DNA of 64,000 nucleotides, taken from the NCBI GenBank assembly GCA_018389105.1, contig JACATO010000992.1:62001-126000 (forward strand), written 5' to 3'. Position 1 is the first letter of the stretch. Each line of letters opens with the position of its first letter. The notes under the pieces were generated by a model. That model was not told the DNA's origin. It did not search any database and saw only the letters and a list, made by a program, of their open reading frames with translations. Shown in pieces: positions 51,301-63,575 of this stretch. A program made the position numbers and the translations under genes. Source of the stretch: Nautilus pompilius. Lineage: Eukaryota; Mollusca; Cephalopoda; Nautilida; Nautilidae.

Positions 51301-52373
51301 TAAGAATTAGCACCACCTGTTAATAACTGCAATTAGTGCCATGGACTTCTGTCTGTGCAAGTCATAGTCTTCACCTAGGAGAAATTAAGAAATGACACAA
51401 ATGACCTTTAAACAGGAACAGGTGTTGAATGTCCTTGTTTGGAGAGAGCATTCTTTAGAAATATTGTTTAACTCACCTTCAAAACCCATTTATGTTCTTG
51501 TATATTTAAGATTTTAAAATGGCTACTGTTTGTATTGGTCGTATTCATGAGAGACATCTGACTTCTGTTTTCAGATAGAAGTGTTGCTACAAGATGAGAT
51601 CTTGTATGAAGAGATGAGTATGAAGCAGCTTTTTCTAATGCAGTGGTATGAAAAGGTGAGCATTTTTGACAGGTAATAATGGGCCTCAGTAGATGTAAGG
51701 TAATATCAAAGATGGATACCAAAATCTTCATTGTTTATTTCATTTATCATTAAAGCAACAACAAAAAAAAAAAACATGGAAAATTAATTTTTTTTAAAAT
51801 ATTAAAATTTAAATGATTTTGTCATTTTTTTATAAAGTTATTTTTAGCATTAATATCTTTAGAATAACCAGCAACACTTTACTATGATATTAAAATTAAT
51901 TTAGAACAGGATCAAGAATCTGTATTATTGAAATTTCTGAAACCTCATCAACAGTGGCAACCAAAGCTGTAACGCATTGTTTTTAAACAAAGTTTTACAT
52001 GTCCATTGTGTTACAGTTTCAAATGCATTTTTAATCTAATAAAGCCTATTTTTTTGATTATTGCTTATGTATGGCCTGTTCATAAATGATAAATCAGAAA
52101 AAAAGAAACATTGCAACAAAGTTTCTATTCATTAAAAAATCTGAAAGCAGTATTTTTGGTTAATCACTCTGGATTAGAATATCACCGATCTGTCCAGCCT
52201 TGCTTCGACTCAGCTTATTGGCTATTATGGTAGGAAGTGTGCTTCTGTTTTATGACAGACAAGGTCCCCCCACCACTTTTTACTGCTAAATTTTATCTCC
52301 ACAGGACTCACCATTAGTTCTCTTCTATCGACTTAAGCAACCTGTATTCAGGATGAATGCAGGAAGAACATAG
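39121..52373 (+). CDS. PCGF1: PCGF1, Polycomb group RING finger protein 1, 8 exons
   Basis: PCGF1 pairs with RING1 and BCOR/KDM2B in the variant PRC1.1 complex that ubiquitinates histone H2A at silenced genes (family knowledge). Exons: 39121-39129 (tentative), 41930-42032, 43080-43232, 45102-45164, 46129-46231, 50871-51012, 51575-51655, 52305-52373 (TAG 52371-52373). Phases are consistent, giving 240 residues (human 259). The RING finger spans exons 2-3: CSLC, ECLHTF then CKSC, and CPQC form the C3HC4 set. PCGF1-specific text includes [20 protein letters not shown] and [13 protein letters not shown] linker with [14 protein letters not shown] follows. The C-terminal RAWUL half contains [27 protein letters not shown] and [31 protein letters not shown] and IHETQPL favour PCGF1 over PCGF3 or PCGF5. 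Exon 1 is the weak point. Introns hold a minisatellite, LINE, Tc1 and gypsy relics. Confidence 0.9.
39265..39328. repeat. (TTA)n microsatellite
   Basis: About 20 TTA units with one dinucleotide interruption near 39295, in the candidate PCGF1 intron 1. Confidence 0.95.
39609..40236. repeat. Minisatellite of 10-bp modules arranged as 30- and 20-bp units
   Basis: The array is built from three decamers: A = CCAAGAGTGA, B = CCGAGGTTTG and C = TCTYTAGTGA. They are ordered either A-B-C (30 bp) or B-C (20 bp), with roughly two dozen units. A single extra T at about 39954 shifts the register once. Rare variants are CCAAGGTTTG and a GTAACC copy at 39728. Open frames run through the array on both strands only because 30 is a multiple of three; they are not genes. 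It lies in the candidate PCGF1 intron 1, about 0.5 kb after exon 1. Confidence 0.97.
40560..41200 (-). mobile_element. LINE reverse-transcriptase relic
   Basis: On the minus strand, 41150-41000 reads [13 protein letters not shown] and then [17 protein letters not shown], resembling the LINE core GVPQGSVLGPLLFLIY and ADDAKIY, with the FADD motif altered to FVDD. Sequence down to about 40560 fits the tail of the same ORF only weakly (LYLKREMGY, compare RRLRGDMI). It lies in PCGF1 intron 1. Confidence 0.45.
41930..43232 (+). CDS. PCGF1: PCGF1 exons 2-3 encoding the RING finger
   Basis: Exon 2 (41930-42032) gives [20 protein letters not shown] and ends after ECLHT in phase 1. Exon 3 (43080-43232) resumes [19 protein letters not shown] and ends [10 protein letters not shown]. 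All eight zinc ligands of a C3HC4 RING are present (CSLC, C and H of ECLH, CKSC, CPQC). The splice junction inside the RING, between HT and F, splits a Phe codon. The intervening 1-kb intron contains a Tc1 relic. Confidence 0.93.
42540..43002 (+). mobile_element. Tc1-like transposase relic with a 3' terminal inverted repeat
   Basis: The plus strand near 42641 reads [16 protein letters not shown] (Tc1 SGGGVMVWGMFS block). After frame changes come DGCFQGD, WSTEHE and finally [20 protein letters not shown] near 42900, in transposase order. Just downstream, 42984-43002 ends GTTTTGGCCAGGCAGTA, whose complement TACTGCCTGGCCAAAAC has the form of a Tc1-type TIR with its TA target. No 5' TIR was found. 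It lies in PCGF1 intron 2, ending about 80 bp before exon 3. Confidence 0.6.
44990..45060. repeat. (TCTG)n/(CT)n microsatellite
   Basis: Mixed TCTG and CT repeats of about 70 bp ending some 40 bp before the acceptor of PCGF1 exon 45102-45164, on the sense strand, adding to the pyrimidine-rich context there. Confidence 0.9.
46530..50700 (+). mobile_element. Decayed Ty3/gypsy retrotransposon pol, interrupted by a LINE fragment
   Basis: Plus-strand relics in pol order. Near 46880-47010: [19 protein letters not shown] and [12 protein letters not shown], the N-terminal edge of a gypsy reverse transcriptase. Near 47625: FLVW-IIPID, compare SFLGMVNYYG. Near 47880-48020: [20 protein letters not shown] and [13 protein letters not shown], the RNase H region. 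Near 49563-49740: [20 protein letters not shown] and [18 protein letters not shown], the integrase core where the family reads SDNGAQFTS...E. The QGSSFAS text shows that a catalytic Asp is lost. Stops are frequent. LTRs were not identified. All of it sits in the PCGF1 intron 46232-50870. Confidence 0.75.
48290..49170 (-). mobile_element. Antisense LINE fragment nested in the gypsy relic
   Basis: On the minus strand, 48790-48485 reads [20 protein letters not shown] and [15 protein letters not shown], the N-terminal strands of a LINE AP-type endonuclease (WN.EG..NK and the ...CLQET motif, here CLQAT so the catalytic Glu appears lost). Upstream frames to about 49170 may be the end of ORF1 or a linker. 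Gypsy RNase H text ends before 48260 and integrase text resumes after 49180, so the LINE piece splits it. Exact boundaries and target duplication not determined. Confidence 0.6.
50871..52373 (+). CDS. PCGF1: PCGF1 exons 6-8 encoding the RAWUL domain
   Basis: Exons 50871-51012, 51575-51655 and 52305-52373 encode the ubiquitin-like RAWUL fold that in the family binds the BCOR PUFD domain: [60 protein letters not shown], then NAGRT and TAG. The first of these exons follows the 4.6-kb intron filled by retrotransposon relics, so splicing must skip that whole insertion. Confidence 0.9.
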
Positions 52374-54466
52374 CTTTCACTGGCAAGCAAGCAAAGATCC
52401 ACTTTTGATTGATGCATTCATCAGGGTAGTGTGTGATGTATACACACTTTATATTAACAACAATCTCCATTTGACTGTGCCTTGTGCAACATGCCGCCTA
52501 TTATTATAAAACTGCCAGATTGTAGAACAGTAACGATAACTGCTTTTCTATTTGAGTGCAAGAACTTCATACAGCACTGTGTATGGATGGCACAGCTACC
52601 ACTACTATCAAACAGCTTGGGAATTAATTTCAAGAATCTTTATTAAAATCTGGCAGGATGCTGTTTCTAATCGATATTCAACAAGAGAAGAAGTTTGGGG
52701 ATTAATGAAGGTCTACCTGCAGTTCCAAAGAAAATTGGTACTGCAGTTTGTGTATACTGAACTATTTTCTCTTTCTTACAATTTAGTAAATGTCGTCATC
52801 ATTTTATTATAAGAAAAATGTTATTTTTTAGAAGACAGTTGATGAGTTTTGATACTTTGTTTTCAATGAAATTTGTAACTTTTCATTAGAATTATTATTG
52901 TATCTAGCATCATCTTCAGAACTGACCCAGCTGCTCTTTGTAGATCTAGTGTGATCACTGAGCGCATTAACTTCTCTTATATTAGAGCTGGCCATATTGC
53001 TAAGTATACAGCTAATCTTGGTAGATCCGGTGGCATCGCTAAGTGTATAGCTACACATTAAATCTGGCCATATTGCTAAGTATACAGCTAATCTTGGTAG
53101 ATCCGGTATAGCTACACGTTAAATCTGGCCATATTGCTAAGTATGTGTACAATCATAGTGTGCATCTGGTGACTGCTGTGCAGAGAGCTATGATAGAGAT
53201 CTATTGATATCACTGTTTGTTTCTTTTTCTAGACCTGACCACGCTGCTAACTGTATAGTTACCATTGATAGATTTGGCAACATTGCTGTGCGTAAACATT
53301 GTACAGCTACTCTTGATGAATCTGGTGATATCACTAACTGTATGTATGACCTGTACAATGGAGTGTTCACCCCTACTAAAACACAACGAAGGATCTATGA
53401 ATAGTAACTAACTTAAAGCTCTATTATACTTTAATGTTAAAACACAACATAAGACTTTTGTGCCAGTTACAAGCATGATTGGGTGGTCTGTTTCTCAAGG
53501 TTAGAGCCTGCCTTCCTTACTAAATGTGATCTGATGATGGTCCACAAGTTCACTTTGATCTCTGATGTGAGTCAGAAACAAATAACAAAATGAGAATGAT
53601 GACTAACCTTTAAGATTGGGAGAAGTTGAGATGATATGAATGATGAAATCTGTATTAGGTCTGCAATTCCAGTATGTTGGTCTTTAAGGGATTTTTGTTA
53701 GAGTGCCTGAAGACACCTGTACAGGTGTTCAAAGGGTCAAAACATGCTGGGTGATGTGAGAGGAATAGAACATGATGCCTATGAATCAGAGATGCCCTTT
53801 GTCAGAGGACTAGTACAGGTACTAAAGAATCTGTGTAAGGCAGCAGCTCTACAGCTGTTATTATTTCATGTGTTATAAACTTTAAGCAAATTTACTACAC
53901 CGGAGAACCAAACAACTTCTACTTTAATGCAAAAGTACATTCAGCAAGCTATATAAGATAAAAAGTTCATGTATGAAGATTGAGTATGGTTGTACTGTAG
54001 ATGAAGATACAAACATGAAATATGCCACATTTTTATGCATACATATGTCTTCTACTGCCAATAAGCTAATGGTTTCACTTGACCCCAAACTTTTAGGAAA
54101 AATCTATTTCAGTCATTTGTTATTCAAAGACACTGAAATGAAAAATTGACACCATTGATGGGCAACTTGATGAGCTTTACTTTGTTAGTGTAAAAACTTA
54201 CCAGATTGTTTACACTTTTGTTTTTAATTAAAAATTAATGAAAGCATTTAAATATGATTTTATCAGTTAACAGTAGCATCCAGATAGTCAAAGTATGCAA
54301 ACTTCTCAACTAGACAAATAGGTGTTACATTTATGGTAACCGACCAGTTTCTTTTTCACAAACAGTATCCTAATACATGTACAGATATGTTATATAACTG
54401 CAAAACATGCATATTTTTTTTTTGTACATACTTTTTATGACTACCATGTATTGTTTGAACAATAAA
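52374..54466 (+). other. PCGF1: PCGF1 3' UTR candidate with polyadenylation signal
   Basis: No exon follows the TAG at 52371. A consensus AATAAA lies at 54461-54466 after a T-rich stretch, and is the first strong plus-strand candidate I can place confidently, giving a 3' UTR of about 2.1 kb. A degenerate tandem repeat lies inside it. The end point is inference. Confidence 0.4.
52985..53370. repeat. Degenerate tandem repeat of about 38/76 bp
   Basis: The string GCCATATTGCTAAG recurs at 52991, 53067 and 53129 (spacing 76 and 62), with a diverged half-unit GGCATCGCTAAG at 53032. Related text (GGCAACATTGCTG, GGTGATATCACTAACTG) continues to about 53350, each followed by a GTATAGCTAC-like string and CTTGATAGAT. 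It lies in the candidate PCGF1 3' UTR. Confidence 0.75.
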
Positions 54467-57400
54467 AGTAATTTTAAAAATGCGTATTAGTTAACTGCTC
54501 AAAGTTAATCTCTCTACTGTTGGGGTTACTGATTAATCATTGTCATACAAAACCCTTAGTTCAACCTAAAAGGTCCAGGGAACCATTTTTTAACTTTTAA
54601 TCATGGCATCATAATTATTTAGTAGTTTTATAATCCATTTACTTTAATAACTGGAATTATCAGAGACTTCGAGCAGAAAGATGCTTATGAGTTGTTTGTT
54701 TTGTATTTACAATGAGAAATACTAGGATTCAAAAATGAACTAATTTATAAAAAAAGAAACCAAGTGGAAGGTGAAATTGACAGAGGTTCAGCCAATTAGA
54801 AGAAAAACAAGTGTCTCTACGCTGTGAATGTCTCTGCAACCAACCTGGAATGGAACGAAACCTTTAGTATTACCCAGAAAAAATGTAACAAATTAGGATA
54901 CGTTAAAAAGTAAACAAACAAAAAAAAAAAAGGGTTGGAAATTATTTTTTTTTTTTAATTAAAATTTGAAATATAATCAGAGTTGTCCCTACCCACCTAA
55001 TTTCCATTGTTTCAAATAATTTTCCACTTTCTTGACCAGATTCAGAATTTTAAGGACCAGTAGTTCATGCACTACACAATATAATTACAAACTTCAGTAT
55101 AAATCCAAGAATTCTATTAGAAAACAGTAACTGTATGTAGAAAAAAAAACACTGCTTTTGATTGTATGGGAAAAGCGTAATTAGTAAAGTTCTGATTCTT
55201 CAATAAAAACAAACACAGAAACACTTATAGTTTCTCTTTTATTCATTCTGCTACTCTGCATATGATGAGGATGGTAATGATGATGATGATATACAGTATA
55301 GTCATTGCAGAAAATGAAAAATAAGAAAAAATCTGCATTTTATTGGACATGCAGAATCAGTAATTTCACTTCATTTGACAAAAGTGTATTCATGTAAAAT
55401 TTGTCTAGTGGCCACAATCAGTTAGAGAACGGAGAGAGGACACAATAGCTGTGCATATAGATCTGATGTCATAGCTCTGTAAGATAACAGAACCAACAGG
55501 ATTGGGTAACAAATTCCCAACACAAAACCTTTTGTTCCGATTGGCTGTTGTTTAAAGATCTGTCATTTTTGTTGCCTCATAAAGCCAACTATAAAACACC
55601 CACTACGTCTTAAAAAGACTATGTCCTCCCATTTACACGAGATTGACATACAGATGCAAGTTGCGTAAACTGCAAAAAAAAACAGACAGACAGACAGACA
55701 ACTGTTTTCTAAAATGTTTTTAAAGATTTAAGGTCTAAATTGAAATTGATACTATTTATGTCTAAGAAAATAATGTCATCTTTCAGATGTATTTCTGCAC
55801 ACAAATTATGCATAGGTGAGGCATTCAGTTTCATACATTTGTGAATAACACAGGAACACTTGGGGGAAAATATTTAATGAACAACCTTTTTTTATCATTC
55901 TTAGATGATATGAGTCTGCTGAGACGAGGTATATCATAGCTTTCTATCAGGTTGTTAGCAAGCATGAGGTGCCAGAGACAGATCTGGAAGAGAACATCTC
56001 TGGTATTTCATAAATATAAATTGTCAGCCTACAGCAAACTCAAGCTCTTGTGTGTATATTGTACATAGGCAATGTACTAATCATCCACAGCACCTTCAAA
56101 GGGTTGGGCAGGATTCCAGGAGACCTTGCAAGGGAGATGGATGGTCTGTTGTCATAGTTGCTCAAGATTGTCTCATATATATTAATAACATAAAAACTGA
56201 TGTCTGCCTAACGTACCTGAAATGCTCGTGATGGACTTGCTGATGTTCCATCTCAAACAGTTTTTAAAGAAATATAAAAGATTTATACTGTTAAAACGGA
56301 CAATTTTATACCTTCAACTCCACTTGTCAACACCATTTTAATCTTGTTAGCCACTTCCAACAGATCATGCAACTATCTGCATTTATTTTACTATATTTGT
56401 TCTACAATAGACAGATCAAATTTATTTGAAATTTTGGATACCAATCTACTGAAAAAAGAAAAACTCAAAGCTGTAATCAAAATTTTGATGTATTAGTTCA
56501 TGGCTTTTATACAATATACACAAAATGTATAACAGAGCCTTTTCACTACTACTTTTTACAGTACAAAATATGCAGCAGAACCTTCCTACTTTGCTAACTG
56601 ATTTAGGATTACAAACACGCTGCAGACTTAAGACAGAATGTTGAAAATGTGATAAAATATACTTATGTTTACATATATATATAAAATCATCACATTCTAT
56701 CACTGCAGACTACATCTGTAAGACACCTGATAAGGTTACACGCTGCCATGGTTACTGTAAATAAGTTAATAAGCATTGCTGTGCTATGCTTATGGGGCTT
56801 GGTACTTCCAACTTCGGCAGCAGACTGGAAAGCTCCTATTAGAACTCTTTAGCTGTGGGAGGAAACTAGAGTGTGCGGAGCAAATCTCCACTGATGGATT
56901 GGTACAGAAGAATAAATATGCTGCCGAAGGTTCACAAAACCAAGTCAGTTTCCAAAGGGTACTGAACTCTAGCCTCTGCCACAGGCCACCCATTGTTATC
57001 CTAATCATCTAAAACCAAAATGTCCAATCTTTCTCATTTAAACATCATCCCTATATCACTTCTCAGTTAGTCATCAGAAGATTCTGGTCCTATACCTACA
57101 ACAGACTGGCTCACATTCTGATGACTGTTTAAAGTCGAAGAAAACGAAATAAGATTTACAGTCTCCCCTTTGTAACTTTCTTAAATAAAAAAAACAGCAC
57201 TAAAAATAATTCAATTATTGTATAGGGAAAGAGACATTACAGACTGAAGAAATAGCCCTCTTGTCTGTACAAAGATTCTCAAGACTAACTTTCATCCGAG
57301 CAATTTGTGATGTACAAGTTGGCAAACGCCAACTAGCATCACGTGATGTGTGCTATTTACATAAAACAGGAATTTATATTTATCAGAAAATCTTTTCTTG

Positions 57401-58951
57401 ATCCCACAACGAAAACTGAAAATAACAAACAGGGTGGTGGTGGGCCACAGATTAATTTGATGAGATGGTTTTCCATCTGTCGCATTTTGGCAATGTTTCA
57501 GATAAGTAAAATGCTTGCGGTTTAACTAAAATTACTTTGGAAATTCGCTGCCGCAAAACTATTTCCTTTCAGTTGCTTCCGTTTCCATCCAACATGTCAG
57601 CAAGGCTGAGAGCTTATAGTTTAACCCTGAGTTTTGTATTGCAATGTTATTTTTCATTTCTTTCATCTAATTTTTTTTTCTTCCCAAAAACATCATTACT
57701 CCAGAATGTAGAGTGAATTTTTTGTGACAAACATAATATTAGAATAGGCATTTGTCACATCTAGAAACGGAGTCTTAACCTAGTGTAAATTAATTCTACC
57801 ACCAGTGGTTCCAAATCTTTTTCTGCAAGACCTTCACTAACAAGGTGACAAATTCTCACAAACTCAACTTCCAGCACCACCAATTCTAGCTTTAGGCATG
57901 CACCATATGAAGGGGGTAGTTTAGAAGAATACTATTCCGATATATTTTGAAAAAAAGTGGCTAAAAGATAATTCTTGCATCTCGGGGAAAGTGAGAGAGG
58001 CTGGGAGGTTGGTGTTGTGCAGGCAATACACTGGTGTGGATTATACCATTAAAAATAAGGTTTATATATATATAAATCAACAATAGTCAAAGAATTTTAA
58101 CGATGACGGCAATACCGGCCAGCTCCATAACCCCTGATTTGAGAACCTGCGTTATGTTGTATGTTGCTTTTCCTTCCCGAGACAGATCCTGGCCACTAGA
58201 CGCTGTATCAGTTCAGGACTGTTTTCAACAAGTGGCTGAAGCCAGCGGATAATTAGTCAGCTGGGGTACAAACCAACCATTAGAGAAAACAGTCAACCAA
58301 TACGCCGTAACAGTATACAAATGGACAGAACAATTTTCTTTTTTTTTTTAAAAAAAAAAATAATAGAAGACAGTACAACAATAATTCAAAACAGTTGTTG
58401 TTTTTTTCAAATCCATTTTTGAGACAGAGTTAGTTTATAGTGGTCTGTTGGATAAAAAATTCATTTTTAACACAATTCGAGTGTAAAAATTGGAATATGG
58501 CTTATGGAGGATTTATTAAAAAATCAGAAACAAAAATGGACTTTATTTTTCAAAAAAACTATATAATTTTTTCCACTTCTAAAATCTTATTTAATGAGTT
58601 CAGAAACAGCAGCTGGACACTTGAACTAGCTTACGAAATTAAATCCTGATAAACTGATGAAAGCTACTCTTGACAAGATGCTGCAGCTAAAAATAAAAGG
58701 TGATACCCTATGTTGCTAAAAATGAGTATTATCATTTATTTTAGCATGAAATAATTCTGCCCTCATCAGATTTTTCACAATAATGGGAAAGGATTGAATA
58801 ATTGACTCTTTAACAGCTCAATGAGAGATAATCAATTCTAGAATGTTTTAGTATACACTTTATTATGGTAAAGATTAATCAAAATTTGTCTTATTCTAGT
58901 ATTTTAAAATAAACTTACCTTTTAATTTTAAGTATAAATATATTGTATTTT

Positions 58952-58956
<5 letters not shown>

Positions 58957-58984
<28 letters not shown>
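58957..58984. repeat. (GT)n microsatellite
   Basis: About 14 GT units in the long AT-rich stretch near the right end. Confidence 0.9.
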
Positions 58985-58991
<7 letters not shown>

Positions 58992-59190
58992 TGCATGTTG
59001 CAAACACTTGATATTTATACATCATAATTTTTTTAAAAAACAAACAAACAAACAAATACAGCTTTAAATTCTCCAAAGATTACATTTGTCTTAGCGAATT
59101 CAAACTCAACATATTTATACACATGAAAGAACATCTCATTTCCCCTTTAAAAATATGAAGTAGGTAATTTTTCTCTTTAAATATTTACAG

Positions 59191-59296
59191 AATCAACCCA
59201 CTTTCTCTGGTGAGAATCAAATCAATAGAGACTCCAGCCGCTGGAGTAAAAGGCTGACAGAGATACTGGATCAGGTGTTCATTTTAAGCTTGCCAG
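59191..59296 (+). other. Isolated exon-like segment
   Basis: 106 bp between a good acceptor (TTTAAATATTTACAG) and a good donor (CCAG|GTAAGT), open in one frame beginning NQPTFSGENQINRDSSRW and ending ILDQVFILSLP. No family recognised and no neighbouring exon found. It could be a non-coding RNA exon, an unknown gene or chance. Confidence 0.2.
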
Positions 59297-60806
59297 GTAA
59301 GTAGGGATGACAAAAGAAAGTAAATGTTTTTGTGAAAGTCTTTGAATTCTCGTTTTCCTACCCTGGCAGTCAGTGCAAGAGCAACCATTTTCTTTTTATT
59401 TTTCATATTAACTTTTCTGCTTGTTTAATATGGAGAAAAACTCAAAGTCAGGCATTGTTTTTTTTTAAATTCAGTATTTAACAGTTTTGTAAGAAACAAA
59501 AATGTATTTCTTTTTTTAAAAAAAATGCTGTTTTGCTTATGAGAAAGAAAACTGAAGAACAAAATTATTTTGGAAGCATACTAAGAAAAACTCTTATAAG
59601 TAGTTTGCCAAGGGAGTCAGAGAAAACAATCTCCCCCCATGATCACAGTCTTGGTAAATCTGAAAACTAATAAGTACTGCGTGACTGATCCAGAACAGCT
59701 GGCCTTCTGACTGTCAGTAGGCTCTGGGTGACAAAAACCAATTATAGTCAACTGTTTTGATAGCTGGTGGATGGATGGATATTTTAGAAAAGGATGTTAT
59801 CTTGATTCAAAAGACAACCTGCCACAAATTCTAACAATGGTCCAGAACATGTCTCAGTACAACATGGACATTAACGGTTTTGAGAGAGATAAAATCTTCA
59901 TGACTTAACCCTTAGCTGGTATCAAACTCACTGCACAGTAATTCATTACAGATCAGGTTTCACTAACCTCTAAGATTTTGCTTTTTTTTTCTTAAATGAT
60001 TTATTTAAACTTAAATTGGAAAGAAAAGGCCAAAAGGATAATGAGAAATAGCCTTGAGGGAGGGGAGAATGAAAATGTTTCTTCTCTTTATATAATATCT
60101 GTATAAGAAAAAAACAACTAGAGACAATACTTAGAAATGCTGAAAATCAGAAGTATTTTTATGATAGAACAAATTTTTTTTATTAAAATCTTTGAGGCAC
60201 TGATAATAATCAAAGAAAACCATGAGTCTTGACAGCCAGTCATAGAAGCCTCAGCTATTGCGTCCGTAAGTATAACTCATCATTGTTTAAACTTGGACAG
60301 ACTTCTTCATTTTGTTGTCAAATATTTTTTTCTTAAGATAAATCAACATCTAAAAAATGTATTTAACCATTATATGAAATTTAAAAAGGACTTCATTAGT
60401 TGAGATAACTATGTATCTGCACAAAGAAACCTGATAGAGATTAAATATGGATTAAATACTGTATTCTGAATTACTATGTAATGTTCAATTTTCTTACAAA
60501 AAGATATATTAAAAACTCTATTTTCAAAACACTATCCAACCAATATATCTTGCCATTCACTGTCAGATTGTGATCATGTTTAAACAAAAAATAGATAAAA
60601 CATCATACAAATCTGAAGATCTTACCAGAAATTTTAAATAAAATAATGAAAACATTTCAGGGTATTCACAGCTTCATTTAAATGTTGATACACATTTTTC
60701 TGTGACCGTAAATCTAACAGTGCTGAGGAATACGTATGAAGACATGACAGTATGCCAAAATGATTTCAATAAAAAGATATTAGAAAAGATATGATATACA
60801 CACACG

Positions 60807-60839
<33 letters not shown>

Positions 60840-61681
60840 CACCGACTCTAGCAATTCATCATCTGAAAACTACTAGTAACAAGTTATGAATGCTGGAGTA
60901 CAATAAGTGCACATATCCCAACAGATTTTTCTGACATTGATACTTATTATAAGGGGACTATTCTTTTTCAAATTATTTTTTCAGTAACTAGAAATTTTAA
61001 AAGATATTTGAAAAAAAAAAAAAAAACTTTTTTGCGGTAAATTAATAAAGAAATGTATCTTGTATTATTTCTTTATGCTAAGAATGATCGGGTTAGCTTG
61101 ATAACTTGTGCGAGAAATCAGACAATGGAAAATCTGTGAACAATTCGTTCTGTTACAGATCAGAACTTAGGATGTAACCATAATTCTCCTTAAGCTTATT
61201 TAAACAAACACCGTGCAAAAAGATCTTAAGTAACCAATGTCTTTTTGTTTAAGAACAATGGATTTCAGCGAAAATGAAATTCTAAAATGTTACATCTTAA
61301 ATATACTCCCAGGTTTCCACTTAGAACCAGTGTTGGCCACAAAGGGAAAGGGAAAAGGGCAAAGCCTCATTTATTACACCACCCAGACATCTCCATAGGG
61401 CTCCCTTACCAATCCTAAAAGGTTTGAATGCCCGAATGACTCCATACATCATGGCAAAACTCAGTATTATGCCACACCAAATCAAACAGAATTCATTATT
61501 CCAACAGAATACCAAAAAAGATATCTGCATATTCTGTTATTCGCAGAAAAGTACTAAAGATGTATATTCAGATGGAGTCAATCACTTAAAAAAATCTTAT
61601 AAAATGCAAATCAAAGGTTCTATTTTAACCTCTCTCTACTTTCTTTGGTCATCACAAGAAGAGAGAAAGAAAAAACCCAGC

Positions 61682-61708
61682 ATATATATATATATATATA
61701 TATATATC
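61682..61708. repeat. (AT)n microsatellite
   Basis: Alternating AT run of about 27 bp; a similar run lies at about 60818-60839. Confidence 0.9.
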
Positions 61709-63514
61709 CAATATGGAAATGGTTTTTTAAATTTGGGGAATGATAGTTTTTGTTGAAGCAAGTTCTGAAATAGGATACCAGTAAATAAAGCTATTACTTA
61801 TAAAAAAAACTTGAGAGGCCTTGAAAATGAAGGCATTTTAGTCTAGGGTGGATGCTACAAATCAGTCTAGTTCATTTGTTTTCTACCTGTTAAATGTGAT
61901 GAAGCTTTCAGCTCCAACTGTAAATAAACAAAACATGGTCTAATTCTCTTCACTTCACAGCCTACAATTGGATACAAATCTGGACAAAAATCTCTACAAA
62001 CTTAGCATGTAGCAAGCAAATATGCTGAAGCTACAGCAAAAACTGGCATGGGGAACCCTAAAATATACCAAACAAGTTCTAAAAATGCTGAATATATGGT
62101 TCCTTAATATAACAGGAAAATATTTATTTGCAAACTGAAGGGGAAATTTCCAAAACTTTTCTCACACATCTGGATAGTAATAGCAGGTTTCAAAGCACCA
62201 CAGTTTTAACAAACAGTACCATTTAGGATTCAGTTTCAGTGGTCAAATTACTAAGCATAAATGAGCAAATGCAATTAAGAAAAAAAACTGATTAAATATT
62301 CTTGTATTAAGACTTCAGAGACTGCCATCTTGTGTTTGAGCTTTAATGAAGAAAAAGTATTCAAATGCAATGGCATCTTGAATAAATATGACACACCAGC
62401 ATGCACAAGGATCCTTGTGGTTTCCTGACAGGAGAGCTCTATGGCATCACTGCCTGTAAATTGTTTGAAAAGTATCAGAATTTATAAAACTTCCTTCAAA
62501 ACTGATGATATATCTCTGATTGAGAGGTAAATCAGGTCCATTTATTAATGGTGTTGCTTTAACTTTTCAGTGACTGGGGTTGATCACTTGAGGACAGAAA
62601 TATAGCTTGTAACAAAAGACATTCTATTCAGAACATCATAAAAAGAAAATCAAACTTCGAGCAGCAAATAGCTAACTCTATCTTTGTGATTCAACAAAAG
62701 ATGAGCAGAGGACATTTTCAGTAAAACATTTGTGTGGTATGATTTAAGCATGAATATGATGTTAACAAAGATAAGGATCTTATGAATTGTAGTTTTATGT
62801 ATAATAACAGAAAGTTCCCAAAACAAAATTCATCAATATCATAATTAACTAAATAAGCAGAAATTGTGAATGTTCAACTACATCAGGCAAGAATCTAGTT
62901 ATTAAAAATTTCAATATATAAAATCAGAATTTTATAATTATATTGATTATAAAAAGTTGCACAATGAAAAGATGGGAAAAAGTTTTAATGACATGTAGGT
63001 CTGTATAATAATTATTTTGCAATCAAGTAGGATAGCTTTTCTTGTAAAAATGTAATCAGCATTCTCCAACAGCTTTCCAAACATTTCCTGGGACATCACA
63101 ATAATCCAATTTCTACATGTGGAATGTTGACTATCAACTGAACAAACAGACATACCAAGAATGTGATTTTTTTGTTCTTAACAGCTTTAAAAATTATTAG
63201 CTCAGACATTTTCTCTCAAATAATGTACAGACTTAAAAGAGAGCAATAAAGGAATAAAAAAAAAAAAAAGTGAGGAATATGCTTCAGTTTTTGTTTCTAG
63301 CTTCCAAAAATCCAATCCAGTCGCAGTGTATTTAACTTTTTATTTCTTTCTAAAATGAAAGAAATTAACTCCAACCTTCCTTTTTAGCCAATTCTATGCA
63401 ATGTTTTCACCTAAAATTTCTTTTACAAACCATGATGCTCAGTCATCTTTTGAAAATGTTGCTGCTCGGCTAATCCACCATAATCTGTTTGTCATCTCAT
63501 TTGTTGTAACAACA

Positions 63515-63575
63515 GGCAGCGTGGTAGTGCAGTGGATAACATGCCCTGTAAAGATCTCGCAGGCAAAATATAACA
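63515..63575 (+). repeat. tRNA-like head, possible SINE fragment
   Basis: GCGTGGTAGTGCAGTGG followed by ATAACATGCCCTGTAA resembles the 5' half of a tRNA with an RNA polymerase III A box (TGGTAGTGCAGTGG). No B box (GGTTCGANTCC) follows at the expected spacing, so this is at most a truncated tRNA-derived SINE. Confidence 0.3.

Noticed and set aside
61321..61530. Minus-strand 69-codon ORF that looks membrane-like (FRIGKGALWRCLGG)
   Set aside because: No recognised family and no supported splice partners; hydrophobic composition is expected from T-rich sequence. Left as possible noise.
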